DNA from: Sphingosinicellaceae bacterium
GTDB lineage: Bacteria; Pseudomonadota; Alphaproteobacteria; Sphingomonadales; Sphingomonadaceae
Assembly (NCBI GenBank): GCA_019285715.1
Contig: CP079108.1
Coordinates: 3,177,001 to 3,241,000 of the forward strand
Reading direction: 5' to 3'
DNA length: 64,000 nt
The notes beneath the pieces are model-generated. The model was not told the DNA's origin. It saw only the letters and a list, made by a program, of their open reading frames with translations, and searched no databases. Below are positions 54,040 to 62,465 of this stretch, piece after piece. The first letter of the stretch is position 1; every line of letters begins with the position of its first letter. Made by a program: the position numbers and the translations under genes.

Positions 54040-56292
54040 TTAACGCTTCTTCTTCACCTTCGGATCATGTGGAGCGGCGTCGACCACCGCTGCCGGCGCG
54101 GCCGCCTCGACCGCCGCGCAATTGCTGTTCTTGGCGTCGCCGATGTCGACGAAGGCGAGCAGCGCACCGATGCCGCCGGTCGCAAGGCCCAGCCCGACGC
54201 CGACGCCCGCCCGGGCGATCAGCTGCTTGGAGATCGGATGGATCGCGGGTGCGGCGAAATAACCGCCGATGCCGACTGGTGACTGCCCGGAGACCAGGCT
54301 GAACTCCTTCGAATCGCCCCGTATGGAAAGATCGAGCGATTCGTTCTTGAAGCTGAAGCTGCCGCGGCCGCGGAAGTTGGCGCGCCGGGTATCGAACAGC
54401 ACCGGGTCGGCAGCGGCGATGCCATCCTTGACGGTGAACGCGACGACGCCGCAGCGGATTTCCTGGGGCTTCTTGAGTTTCTTGATGAGCCCAGCGGTGA
54501 TGTAGTTCTGCAGGTCGAGCTTGCCGAGCTCGATGTTGCGCACCCACAATGTCCCCGCCGGGAAGACCAGCGCGATGCGACCGTTCGAGGTGGCCAGCGA
54601 TTCCCGCATCGTGTCGCCGTAGCCCTTGAGCTGGACGCGCCCGAAGACGCTTGCGGTAGTGCCGCTCTTCTCGACGTCGAAGGAGGTCAGCAGCTGGCCG
54701 AGCGGCACCCGGCTCATGCGGATGTCGTAAGCGGTGACGACCGGCCTGACACTGGCATCGAGGTCGATGTCCGCCGTCAGCCGCCCGCCGATGATATCGA
54801 AGGCGATCGGCGTCAGGTGGAGGTCGCTGTCCTTCAGAGTGAGCGCGAGCTTGAGATTGGCTAGCTTGACGTTGCCGGTGCGGATCGTCGCGGCGCTGTA
54901 TTTGATGTTGGCGTCGAAGGCCTTGAGCTGCTCGATCGCCAGCGGCGCGTCGGGGATCACCCGCGGCGTACCGGCAACAGTGCGGATCACCGCTTTTACG
55001 CCCTTTGCGTCGATCGCGGCGGGCGAATAGCCGATCAGCGGCCCGACATCGAGGATGTCGAGGACCTTGGTGTGCAGGTCACCGGTCAGCAGCGGCTTCG
55101 TGCCGGTGATGTCCGCGACCATGCTACCCGCGATATCGGACCCGCCGATGCGGCCGTTCATGTCGCGGAAGCGATAGACCTTGCCGTCCTTGATGAATTT
55201 CGCCGACAGCCGATAGGGGCGCGTCGCGGGGCTGACGAGGCCGAACAGCTTGAACGCGGTCTGCAGGTTGCGGCCGCGCACCGCGACCTGGATCGAGGTG
55301 CCGTCGAGCTCGTTGCTCCGCGGCAGCACGCCTGACGCGTCGACGTGCGTGTCGGCTGCATCGGCGTGGAGGTCGAGCTTCGACTGGCCAGAATAATCAC
55401 CTTGGGTCACCGGCGTCATCGAACCGGTCAGCTTCACGGGAATTGCCGGGCCGGTTTTACCAGCCAGCTTCAACGGCAGCGAGACGTTCTGGCTGACGAT
55501 GTTGAAACGCATGTCGGCACCGTCAAAGCGCGTCACACCGGGCAGCGTACCCTCGGCATCGATCACGGTTGCGGCGGCCTCGCCGTGGAGCTTGAGGCCG
55601 ACACGGCCCCCGCCCATCGCGGCGTTCGGTGTCGTCAGCGCGCCGTTGACGACGAACGGCGCACCGAGCGCGGTGCCGTCACCGACGAACGTCAGCGGAC
55701 CGGCGACCCGCACCTTGCCGTTGTCTACCGGGTTCGAGGCCGAGACATCACCGAAGCGGACGTTGACGTCGGCGCGGTTGCGCGCGTCGATGAAATGCGC
55801 GGTCGTGCCGGTGATCGAGGCGCGGTCGATCGCGGGCATCTTGAAGGGCTCGTCGCTGGCGAAGGTCCAGGTGTTGCGGCCCTGTGCGTCGATCTCGGCA
55901 CCGACCGTGCCGCCGTCGAGGTCGAGATAGCGCACCCGGCGCTCGCCGCGGATCAGGTCCCACAGGCCGACCTCGCTGTCGATGCGGCGCGCCGTGAACA
56001 GCTGCCGGTCGTGCGCCCATGTCGGGTTCGCGACGCTCAGCCCCTCCGCGTAGAATTTGATATGGGGGTTCAGGTAGAACTGGAAGTCGCCCGCCACTCG
56101 CACCGGCCGGTCGGCGTACTTGCTCGCGTAGTTCTCGAACGGGTGTTTGAGGAAGCGCCCCTTGGTGACGAACAGCACGACATAGGCGAGCACGAACAAT
56201 CCGAACAAAGTCGCCAAGATTGCGAGGATCGTGCTGGCGACGCTGTGAACGGGGTTGCGCCGGACACCGGTCGCGAGGGGTGAGCTAGCCAT
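54040..56292 (-). CDS. AsmA family protein
   Basis: A large envelope protein (about 750 residues) of the AsmA/YhdP/TamB-like family, which bridges the membranes and is thought to help move phospholipids to the outer membrane. One N-terminal helix (about 18-45, VASTILAILATLFGLFVLAY) anchors it in the inner membrane. It is followed by the AsmA N-terminal beta domain (ADRPVRVAGDFQFYLNPHIKFYAEGLSV-type region). The rest is repetitive beta structure ending in a short basic tail (DPKVKKKR). The ATG at 56292 is used; a TTG 12 nt upstream is in frame. It is divergent from the flagellar operon, whose sigma-54 promoter lies in the 98-bp gap. Confidence 0.9.
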   Translation of the reverse strand: MASSPLATGVRRNPVHSVASTILAILATLFGLFVLAYVVLFVTKGRFLKHPFENYASKYADRPVRVAGDFQFYLNPHIKFYAEGLSVANPTWAHDRQLFTARRIDSEVGLWDLIRGERRVRYLDLDGGTVGAEIDAQGRNTWTFASDEPFKMPAIDRASITGTTAHFIDARNRADVNVRFGDVSASNPVDNGKVRVAGPLTFVGDGTALGAPFVVNGALTTPNAAMGGGRVGLKLHGEAAATVIDAEGTLPGVTRFDGADMRFNIVSQNVSLPLKLAGKTGPAIPVKLTGSMTPVTQGDYSGQSKLDLHADAADTHVDASGVLPRSNELDGTSIQVAVRGRNLQTAFKLFGLVSPATRPYRLSAKFIKDGKVYRFRDMNGRIGGSDIAGSMVADITGTKPLLTGDLHTKVLDILDVGPLIGYSPAAIDAKGVKAVIRTVAGTPRVIPDAPLAIEQLKAFDANIKYSAATIRTGNVKLANLKLALTLKDSDLHLTPIAFDIIGGRLTADIDLDASVRPVVTAYDIRMSRVPLGQLLTSFDVEKSGTTASVFGRVQLKGYGDTMRESLATSNGRIALVFPAGTLWVRNIELGKLDLQNYITAGLIKKLKKPQEIRCGVVAFTVKDGIAAADPVLFDTRRANFRGRGSFSFKNESLDLSIRGDSKEFSLVSGQSPVGIGGYFAAPAIHPISKQLIARAGVGVGLGLATGGIGALLAFVDIGDAKNSNCAAVEAAAPAAVVDAAPHDPKVKKKR

Positions 56293-56348
56293 ACCGCCCG
56301 TCAACGACGCGGTGCGCGTTGACGTTCCAATCTGCCGTCCGCCGCGCT

Positions 56349-56364
56349 TGGCACGGGCCTTGCA
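56349..56364 (+). promoter_or_regulatory. sigma-54 (RpoN) promoter of the flagellar operon
   Basis: TGGCAC-GGGCC-TTGCA is identical in form to the promoter at 2951 and matches the -24/-12 consensus throughout. A start near 56375 leaves about 16 nt before the TTG start at 56391, with AAGGGG in between. Confidence 0.82.
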
Positions 56365-56390
56365 CCGCGCCCCGCGAAAGGGGTGCGAAC

Positions 56391-57119
56391 TTGGCGATTT
56401 CGGCGATCGACACGTCAGCGGTAATCAGTGGCATCAAGCTTGCGGCGGCGCAAACCGGCGTCGACTTCGACTATCTGCTCGCCGAAGCGACGGTCGAGAG
56501 CGGCCTCGATCCCGCCGCCGCCGCACCGACCAGCAGCGCCCGGGGGCTGTATCAATTCACCTCTGGGACATGGCTCGACACCGTCCGCAAGCACGGTGCC
56601 GAGCATGGCCTCGGCTGGGCCGCGGACGCTCTCAAGGCCGGGGCCGACCCGACGACGCGTGCCGCGATCCTCGACCTGCGCCGGGACCCGGGAGCCTCGG
56701 CCTCGATGGCGGCGGCACTGGCGTCGGACAACGGAAAGTCGCTCGAGCACCGCCCCGGGCGCGCCGCCGGGGCGACCGACCTGTACCTCGCGCACTTCCT
56801 CGGAGCGGGCGGTGCGGCGCGCTTCCTGAAGGCCCGCGACGCCGACCCGGCAGCGTCGGCGAGCGGCGCCGTCCTCCCCGCCGCAGCCCACGCCAACGCC
56901 GGCGTGTTCACCGCCAAGGGTGGCCGCGAACGCTCGCTCGCCGAGGTTTACGACCGTTTCAGCGCCAAGCTCGGAGCCACGTCCAGCAATCCGATAGTGG
57001 CCCGCGCTGAGCCGCAAACGACCGGCAATCCGGTGCCGCGAACCGGCAACTTCATGCCGGTCGACGCAACCCGCGCCGCGCGGACCGCCTACCTGCTGCT
57101 CGCCGAGTTCGGGGCATGA
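56391..57119 (+). CDS. lytic transglycosylase-like protein in flagellar operon
   Basis: A 242-residue protein likely to open peptidoglycan for flagellar assembly. The N-terminal catalytic domain (about 15-100) has the SLT glutamate in EATVESGLDP and the SSARGLYQFTSGTWLDTVRKHG motif of soluble lytic transglycosylases. The C-terminal half is Ala/Pro-rich and low complexity, ending in a short helix. There is no signal peptide, so export may go through the flagellar apparatus, which is inference. The start is TTG: it follows AAGGGG by 7 nt and lies downstream of the sigma-54 start site, whereas the ATG further upstream at 56319 lies above the promoter. Its stop overlaps flhA by 4 bp. Confidence 0.82.
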   Translation: MAISAIDTSAVISGIKLAAAQTGVDFDYLLAEATVESGLDPAAAAPTSSARGLYQFTSGTWLDTVRKHGAEHGLGWAADALKAGADPTTRAAILDLRRDPGASASMAAALASDNGKSLEHRPGRAAGATDLYLAHFLGAGGAARFLKARDADPAASASGAVLPAAAHANAGVFTAKGGRERSLAEVYDRFSAKLGATSSNPIVARAEPQTTGNPVPRTGNFMPVDATRAARTAYLLLAEFGA

Positions 57120-59221
57120 CCGCCGCTGTCGCCGCAAACGCCGGAGGCTTCACGCCGCGCTCGGCGCTGTTGCCGCTCGGCATCCTGACCCTCGTCGTGC
57201 TGATGGTGGTGCCGATCCCGCCGCTGCTGCTCGACATCTTCTTCACGCTCAATCTCGGCGTCGCGCTGATCGTGCTGATGGTGGCGATCAACACCCGGAC
57301 GCCGCTCGATTTCTCGGCCTTCCCGACGGTGCTGCTGTTCGCGACGTTGCTCCGCCTCAGTCTCAACGTCGCCTCGACCCGGGTCGTGCTGGTCGGCGGC
57401 CATAAGGGCACCGCAGCGGCGGGCCATGTCATCGAGGCGTTCGGCAGCTTCCTGATCGGCGGCGACTACATCGTCGGCATCTTCGTCTTCGCGATCCTGA
57501 TGATCATCAACCTCGTGGTCATCACCAAGGGTGCGGGACGGGTCTCGGAGGTCGCGGCGCGGTTCACGCTCGACGCCATGCCGGGCAAGCAGATGGCGAT
57601 CGACGCCGACATGAACGCCGGGCTGCTGACCGCCGACCAGGCCCGCATCCGCCGCGCCGAAGTGTCGACCGAAGCCGACTTCCACGGCAGCATGGACGGC
57701 GCCTCCAAGTTCGTGAAGGGCGACGCCGTCGCGGGCGTGATGATCCTGTTCATCAACATTGTCGGCGGCCTGGTCCTCGGCACCGTCCAGCATGGCCTCA
57801 GCCTCAGCGTGGCAGCCAAGACCTATATCCTGCTCGCGATCGGCGACGGTCTGGTGGCGCAGGTGCCGGCGCTATTGCTGTCGATCGCCGCCGCGATGAT
57901 CGTCACCCGGGTATCGTCGGAGCACGATCTCGCCGGCCAGATCAGCAGCCAGTTCGCCAGCCCCGCGGCGTGGGTTCCGGTGGCCGTCATCCTCGCGCTG
58001 CTCGGGGCATTGCCGGGGATGCCGCATCTCGTGCTGCTGCCCGCTGCCGCTGGAGCTGGGGTCGCCGCCTGGGCCCTGTCGCGGAAGCGGCCTGAGCCAC
58101 CTCCACGCGTCCCGGCTCCCGCCGACCCCGCGACCATCGACTGGGAGGACGTTGCCGACAGCGCCCGCGTCGGGCTCGACCTGGGCTACGGCCTGATCGC
58201 GCTCGTCGACGAGGCGCGCGGTGCGCCGCTGATGGCCCGGATCACCGCGATCCGCCGCTCGCTGTCGAAGTCGCTGGGATTCGTCGTGCCGGTCGTCCGC
58301 GTCCGCGACGACATCGCGCTCAGCCCGCAGACCTACCGCATCCTGATCGACGGCGTCGTCATCGGCGAGGACCAGGCGTGGCCCGACGATGTGCTCGCGC
58401 TCGAGGCCGGGCCGATCGACGTCGCCGTGCCCGGCCGCTCCGTCAAGGACCCGAGCTTCGGCCTCGATGCGCGCTGGATCGACCCCGGTGAAACCGACCT
58501 CGCGACCGCGGCGGGCTACACGGTCGTCGACGCCGCGACGGTGATCGGCACACATCTGAACACGCTGCTTGCCGACCGCGCCGCGCTGCTGCTCGGGCAG
58601 GACGAGGTGCAGAAGCTGCTCGACGGGCTGGCGGCGAGCGCGCCGCAACTGGTGTCGGGGCTGGTGCCGAAGCTGCTGCCACTGGCGACGGTTACCCAGG
58701 TCCTGCAGCGGCTGATCGAGGAGGGCGTGCCGATCCGCGACCTGCGCGGTGCGGTGGCGGCACTCGCGGCGGTGGCTGGGCGCAGCGCGGATGCGTCCGA
58801 GCTGACCGAGTTGGTGCGCCCGGCGCTCGGCGGCGCGATCGTGCAGACGCTGGCTGGCCTGCGCGAACCGTTGCCCGCGATCACCCTCGCCCCCGAGCTC
58901 GAGGAACTGCTCGCCGCCTCGGTCCGCGCCGCGCCCGGATCGGGCTACCCGTTCGACCCGGCGCTGGCGGGCCGCGTCCTCGACAGCCTTGCCGAGGCCA
59001 GCGGGCGGCAGGCCAACCCCGTAGCCATCGTCACCGCGTCACCGGTTCGCCGCGCCCTGTTCCAGCTCATCCGCCACCGCCTGCCGGGCACCCGCGTGCT
59101 CAGCATCTTCGAGATCCCCGACGACCGCGCCATCGAGGTGGTGGCCACCGTCGGGGCCGCCGACCGACCCGGAAGCACCGGGGCCGCCGACCCACCTGCC
59201 CTTCCCGCCCCAGGAGCCTGA
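57116..59221 (+). CDS. flhA: flagellar export apparatus protein FlhA
   Basis: Core of the flagellar type III export gate, 701 residues, usual length. The N-terminal half has about eight membrane helices with the FHIPEP-type block (about 140-165, GRVSEVAARFTLDAMPGKQMAIDADMNAG read in pieces: RFTLDAMPGKQMAID and NAGLL). The cytoplasmic half binds chaperone-substrate complexes and includes the PxxxP-rich linker and GLDLGYGLIALVD. The last 25 residues are Pro/Gly-rich and unremarkable. It overlaps the transglycosylase stop by 4 bp (ATGA) and is followed by fliA after 2 bp. Probably transcribed from the RpoN promoter at 56349. Confidence 0.97.
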   Translation: MTAAVAANAGGFTPRSALLPLGILTLVVLMVVPIPPLLLDIFFTLNLGVALIVLMVAINTRTPLDFSAFPTVLLFATLLRLSLNVASTRVVLVGGHKGTAAAGHVIEAFGSFLIGGDYIVGIFVFAILMIINLVVITKGAGRVSEVAARFTLDAMPGKQMAIDADMNAGLLTADQARIRRAEVSTEADFHGSMDGASKFVKGDAVAGVMILFINIVGGLVLGTVQHGLSLSVAAKTYILLAIGDGLVAQVPALLLSIAAAMIVTRVSSEHDLAGQISSQFASPAAWVPVAVILALLGALPGMPHLVLLPAAAGAGVAAWALSRKRPEPPPRVPAPADPATIDWEDVADSARVGLDLGYGLIALVDEARGAPLMARITAIRRSLSKSLGFVVPVVRVRDDIALSPQTYRILIDGVVIGEDQAWPDDVLALEAGPIDVAVPGRSVKDPSFGLDARWIDPGETDLATAAGYTVVDAATVIGTHLNTLLADRAALLLGQDEVQKLLDGLAASAPQLVSGLVPKLLPLATVTQVLQRLIEEGVPIRDLRGAVAALAAVAGRSADASELTELVRPALGGAIVQTLAGLREPLPAITLAPELEELLAASVRAAPGSGYPFDPALAGRVLDSLAEASGRQANPVAIVTASPVRRALFQLIRHRLPGTRVLSIFEIPDDRAIEVVATVGAADRPGSTGAADPPALPAPGA

Positions 59222-59223
59222 CC

Positions 59224-59961
59224 ATGGACGCTCGCCTCGGCCTTGAAATGACCGCCTACGCGCCCGCGGCGCTGGTCCGCACCGACCCTGAAAAGCTGAT
59301 CGGCTCGCACCTCGGGCTGGTGCGGCGCATCGCGTGGCATGTCCACGGGCGCGTCTCGACCGCGATCCCGGTCGAGGACCTCGTCCAGATCGGCATGGTG
59401 GCGCTGATCGAATCGGCGCGCGCCTTCGAGGACCGGGGCCACGCCGCCTTCGCCACCTACGCCAGCGTCCGCATCCGCGGCGCGATGATCGACAACCTGC
59501 GTAAGTCCGCGACCCTGGTACGCAGCGCCATCCGCCGCCGCCGCGAATTCGGCATCGTCGCGTCGCGCCTGTCGGGCCATCTCGGCCGGCCGGCGACCGA
59601 CGCCGAGATGGCGGAGGCACTCGAGATGACCGTCGAGGCCTACCGCGTCGCCGCCGATACCACCCACGCGGTGCGCTACGAGTCGATCGACGACGTCTAT
59701 TCCGACCACAGCGCCTGGTTCGCCGACGAAGCCCCCGACGCCTTCGACAACCTCGCGCGGAACGACCTGCGCCGCGCCGTCACGGCGGCGATCGGCGACC
59801 TGCCGGCGCGCGAGGCGCTGGTGCTGCAACTGTATTACGTCGAGGAAATGAACCTCGAGGAGATCGGCCTGACCATGAACGTCGGCGCCGCGCGTATCTG
59901 CCAGATCAAGAAGAGCGCGCTCGACAAGGTGCGGGTGAAGCTGGGGGAGTGGGAGGCGTGA
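59224..59961 (+). CDS. fliA: RNA polymerase sigma factor FliA (sigma-28)
   Basis: Flagellar sigma factor of 245 residues that turns on late flagellar genes. Region 2 is LVRRIAWHVHGRVSTAIPVEDLVQIGMVALIE (about 32-65, read in pieces) with FATYASVRIRGAMIDNLR. Region 3 and region 4 follow, ending in LYYVEEMNLEEIGLTMNVGAARICQIKKSALDKV-type helix-turn-helix (about 200-235). All regions are intact. An FlgM anti-sigma gene was not found here. It lies 2 bp after flhA, so FliA level tracks the RpoN promoter. Palindrome copy 4 follows. Confidence 0.97.
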   Translation: MDARLGLEMTAYAPAALVRTDPEKLIGSHLGLVRRIAWHVHGRVSTAIPVEDLVQIGMVALIESARAFEDRGHAAFATYASVRIRGAMIDNLRKSATLVRSAIRRRREFGIVASRLSGHLGRPATDAEMAEALEMTVEAYRVAADTTHAVRYESIDDVYSDHSAWFADEAPDAFDNLARNDLRRAVTAAIGDLPAREALVLQLYYVEEMNLEEIGLTMNVGAARICQIKKSALDKVRVKLGEWEA

Positions 59962-59982
59962 GAATGGTCTCTTGCGTTGCTT

Positions 59983-60075
59983 CATTGTCATCCCGGGCTC
60001 GACCCGAGACCCAGCTAACCTGGGAGTCCGAGCGCTGGGTCAGCTGGGTCCCGGGTCAAGCCCGGGATGACAATG
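59983..60075. repeat. dispersed GC-rich palindrome, copy 4
   Basis: Arms CATTGTCATCCCGGGCTCGA and complement, extended by CCCGAGACCCAGCT, around a loop of about 25 nt. Between the convergent ends of fliA (59961) and yqgE-like (60086), as for copies 2 and 3. Confidence 0.9.
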
Positions 60076-60085
60076 GGCCGCCGGG

Positions 60086-60646
60086 TTAGGCCCGCCCGGC
60101 GCTTGCGCTGAGCTGCCCGACGTTGATCCCCGCCATCGCAAAGGCGTGCGGCCAGCACTTCTCGGGCGGGGTGCCGAAGATCAACTTGTCGTCGCCAGGA
60201 ACGCTGTGCCAGCCGTGGCGGGTGAGTTCCTCGTCGAGCTGGCCGGCATCCCAGCCGGTGTAGCCGAGCGCGGAGACCCAGCGCGACGGACCGGTGCCGT
60301 CGGCGATTGCCTTGAGCACATCGAGGGTCGAGGTCAGTGCGAACTGCCCGGCCACGTCGATACTGCTCTGACCGGTCCAGTCCAGCGAATGGATGACGAA
60401 CCCACGTCCGGGCTCCACCGGGCCGCCCGAACGAACGGCGACCTCGGGAGTCGCCTGCGGCTCCACCTCGAGCTGGGTCATCAACTCACGGACACCAAGG
60501 GCCGGTAGCGGGTTGTTGATGACGATGCCGAACGCGCCGTCGTCGTCGTGGACGCAGATCGCGATGACCGCGCGTTCGAAGCGCGGATCGCCGATGCCGG
60601 GCATCGACAACAGCAACTGTCCAACGAGGTAACGCGGCGGCTCCAT
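60086..60646 (-). CDS. YqgE/AlgH family protein
   Basis: A 186-residue protein of the DUF179 family. The family blocks are present: YLVGQLLLSMPGIGDPRFERAV at the start, DGAFGIVINNPLP near 38-50, VRSGGPVEPGRGFVIHS near 75-91, and ALGYTGWDAGQLDEEL near 140-155. AlgH was named for an effect on alginate expression in Pseudomonas, but the biochemical function is unknown. It is convergent with fliA and divergent from the peroxiredoxin gene. Confidence 0.93.
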   Translation of the reverse strand: MEPPRYLVGQLLLSMPGIGDPRFERAVIAICVHDDDGAFGIVINNPLPALGVRELMTQLEVEPQATPEVAVRSGGPVEPGRGFVIHSLDWTGQSSIDVAGQFALTSTLDVLKAIADGTGPSRWVSALGYTGWDAGQLDEELTRHGWHSVPGDDKLIFGTPPEKCWPHAFAMAGINVGQLSASAGRA

Positions 60647-60798
60647 CGCCTAAGTATATGGGGGAGCACGCCGGTGCGCCAGTCGGCGCGGTGCGCTTTA
60701 CCGTCGCGCGAGCCGATGCCGGAACGCCGGGCTGGCCAGCGCTTTACGCTCCGTCAGCGCAAGGCTATGCGCGGGTCCTGTTCAACCGGAGACGAAGC

Positions 60799-61284
60799 AT
60801 GACGATCAAGGTCGGCGACACCGTGCCGAGCGCAACGCTGATGAAGATGACCGAGGCCGGCCCAGCACCGGTCGCCACCGACGAGTTGTTCAAGGGCCGC
60901 ACCGTGGCGCTGTTCTCGGTACCGGGTGCGTTCACCCCGACTTGCTCGGCGAAGCACCTGCCGGGCTACATCGACAACGCCGACGCGATGGCCGCCAAGG
61001 GCATCGACGAGATCGTCTGCATCTCGGTCAACGACGTCTTCGTGATGGGCGCGTGGGCCAAGGCGGCGGGTGTCGGAGACAAGGTCACGCTGCTCGCCGA
61101 CGGCAACGGCGACTTCGTCGAGGCGCTCGGCCTGACCATGGACGGTAGCCGCTTCGGCATGGGCAAGCGCGGGCAGCGCTTCTCGATGCTGGTCAAGGAC
61201 GGCAAGGTCGTCGAACTCAACGTCGAGGACCCGGGCGCGTTCAATGTCTCGTCGGCAGAGTATCTGCTCGCCCAGCTGAACTAG
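60799..61284 (+). CDS. peroxiredoxin, Prx5/AhpE-like
   Basis: Thiol peroxidase of 161 residues that reduces hydrogen and organic peroxides. The active-site segment VPGAFTPTCSAKHLPGY has the peroxidatic Cys49, and the family pattern P-G-A-F-T-P-T-C is exact. A second cysteine (about 74, EIVCISVND) is in the Prx5 position seen in some atypical 2-Cys members. The protein normally works with glutaredoxin or thioredoxin. The ATG at 60799 was chosen because GGAG lies 7 nt upstream and the family start is MTIKVGD; upstream codons would add an unusual extension. Confidence 0.94.
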   Translation: MTIKVGDTVPSATLMKMTEAGPAPVATDELFKGRTVALFSVPGAFTPTCSAKHLPGYIDNADAMAAKGIDEIVCISVNDVFVMGAWAKAAGVGDKVTLLADGNGDFVEALGLTMDGSRFGMGKRGQRFSMLVKDGKVVELNVEDPGAFNVSSAEYLLAQLN

Positions 61285-61333
61285 TTTTCGACTCGCTATT
61301 TGACAGGCGCGGCGGTTCGGTCATCCTTCGCGG

Positions 61334-61786
61334 ATGATCGATACCGCCGGGTTTGTGCTGCGATTGACGGCCGCGACGCTGATCGGTTGCCTGATCGGCC
61401 TCAACCGCGACCTGCACGGCAAGCCGACCGGCATCCGGACGCTGGGGCTGGTCGGGCTGTCGTCCGCGTTGATCGTGCTGGTCGCCTACGGGCGCGGCGA
61501 CAGCGGCGACGCCAGCCGCGCCATCCAGGGCGTGGTCACCGGCATCGGCTTCCTTGGTGCCGGGGTGATCATCAAGGATCCGGTCAACACCCATATCCGC
61601 GGGCTGACCACGGCCGCCTCGATCTACCTGACCGCGGGGCTTGGCGTGGCGTGCGCTCTGGGTGCGTGGGTGCCGATGGCGATCGCGGGCGTGCTCGCCG
61701 CCGTGGTGCTGGGGGCCGGCGGCCAACTGGAGAAGGCGTTGCGCCGCCGCTGGGCCCATCCTACCGACGCCGACCCGCCACCGTGA
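61334..61786 (+). CDS. MgtC/SapB family membrane protein
   Basis: A 150-residue inner-membrane protein with four helices. The N-terminal MgtC domain is complete: AATLIGCLIGLNRDLHGKPTGIRTL, with the Arg/Asp charges typical of MgtC, then VVTGIGFLGAGVIIKD and IRGLTTAASIYLTAGLG. MgtC proteins affect Mg2+ homeostasis, acid tolerance and, in pathogens, survival in macrophages. It has no C-terminal MgtC domain, so it is the short, SapB-like version. It sits 49 bp after peroxiredoxin; whether it is co-transcribed is uncertain. Confidence 0.9.
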   Translation: MIDTAGFVLRLTAATLIGCLIGLNRDLHGKPTGIRTLGLVGLSSALIVLVAYGRGDSGDASRAIQGVVTGIGFLGAGVIIKDPVNTHIRGLTTAASIYLTAGLGVACALGAWVPMAIAGVLAAVVLGAGGQLEKALRRRWAHPTDADPPP

Positions 61787-61819
61787 GCCCGCCACCCTGA
61801 CCGTCGAAGGAGGCCACCC

Positions 61820-62449
61820 ATGGCCCTGCACGTCACCCACGTCACGTCCGTCGCGATCGACAAGCTGCGCCCGACCCAGCTCAGTGTCGGCTACCGCGAA
61901 GTCGCCGAGAAGCGCGCGGCGTGGCAGGCAATGAAGTCACGCGACCGCGCCAGCTACCTCGACGGCCACATCGTGCCGGTCGTCGTCGGACCGAAGGGGA
62001 AGTTCTACGTCATCGATCATCACCATCTGGCGCGGGCGCTGGAGGAAGCCGGCCACGGGCATATCCTGGCAGGCACGCTGGCCAACCTTTCGACACTCGC
62101 GCTCGACGAGTTCTGGACGGTGATGGAGCATCGGCAATGGGTGTTCCCGATCGATGCCAACGGCGTGCGCCACCCTTATGATGCGATCCCGAAGCACGTC
62201 GAGCAGTTGACCGACGACCCGTGGCGGAGCCTGTCGGGTGCCGTCCGCCGCGCCGGCGGCTATGCCAAGGAAAGTGCGCCGTTCGAGGAGTTCCTGTGGG
62301 CGGATTTCCTCCGCCGCCGCATCAACCCGGCGTTGCTCGCGAGTGATTTCGACGCCGCCCTCGCCGCCGCGGTGCCGCTGTCGCACAGCGCCGCCGCCGC
62401 CCACCTGCCGGGCTGGTCGGGGGCGATCTCAGCCGCCGGGCAAGGCTAG
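61820..62449 (+). CDS. ParB-like nuclease family protein (PF08857 type)
   Basis: A 209-residue protein with the ParB-like fold of the PF08857 group, distinct from chromosomal ParB. The family begins with a KLRPTQ/GYREV motif (DKLRPTQLSVGYREVAEKR, about 14-32). The signature FYVIDHHHLARALEEAGH (about 62-79) contains the HHH core. There is no helix-turn-helix of the ParB type. Similar proteins are conserved in sphingomonads and other proteobacteria but their role is unknown. GGAGG precedes the ATG. It is convergent with the M2 peptidase gene. Confidence 0.82.
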   Translation: MALHVTHVTSVAIDKLRPTQLSVGYREVAEKRAAWQAMKSRDRASYLDGHIVPVVVGPKGKFYVIDHHHLARALEEAGHGHILAGTLANLSTLALDEFWTVMEHRQWVFPIDANGVRHPYDAIPKHVEQLTDDPWRSLSGAVRRAGGYAKESAPFEEFLWADFLRRRINPALLASDFDAALAAAVPLSHSAAAAHLPGWSGAISAAGQG

Positions 62450-62465
62450 GACAGCGTCACCGGCG

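Noticed and set aside
56319-56390. ATG start at 56319 for the flagellar transglycosylase
   Set aside because: It lies upstream of the sigma-54 promoter at 56349-56364, so the RpoN transcript could not include it; the TTG at 56391 has a good ribosome-binding site.
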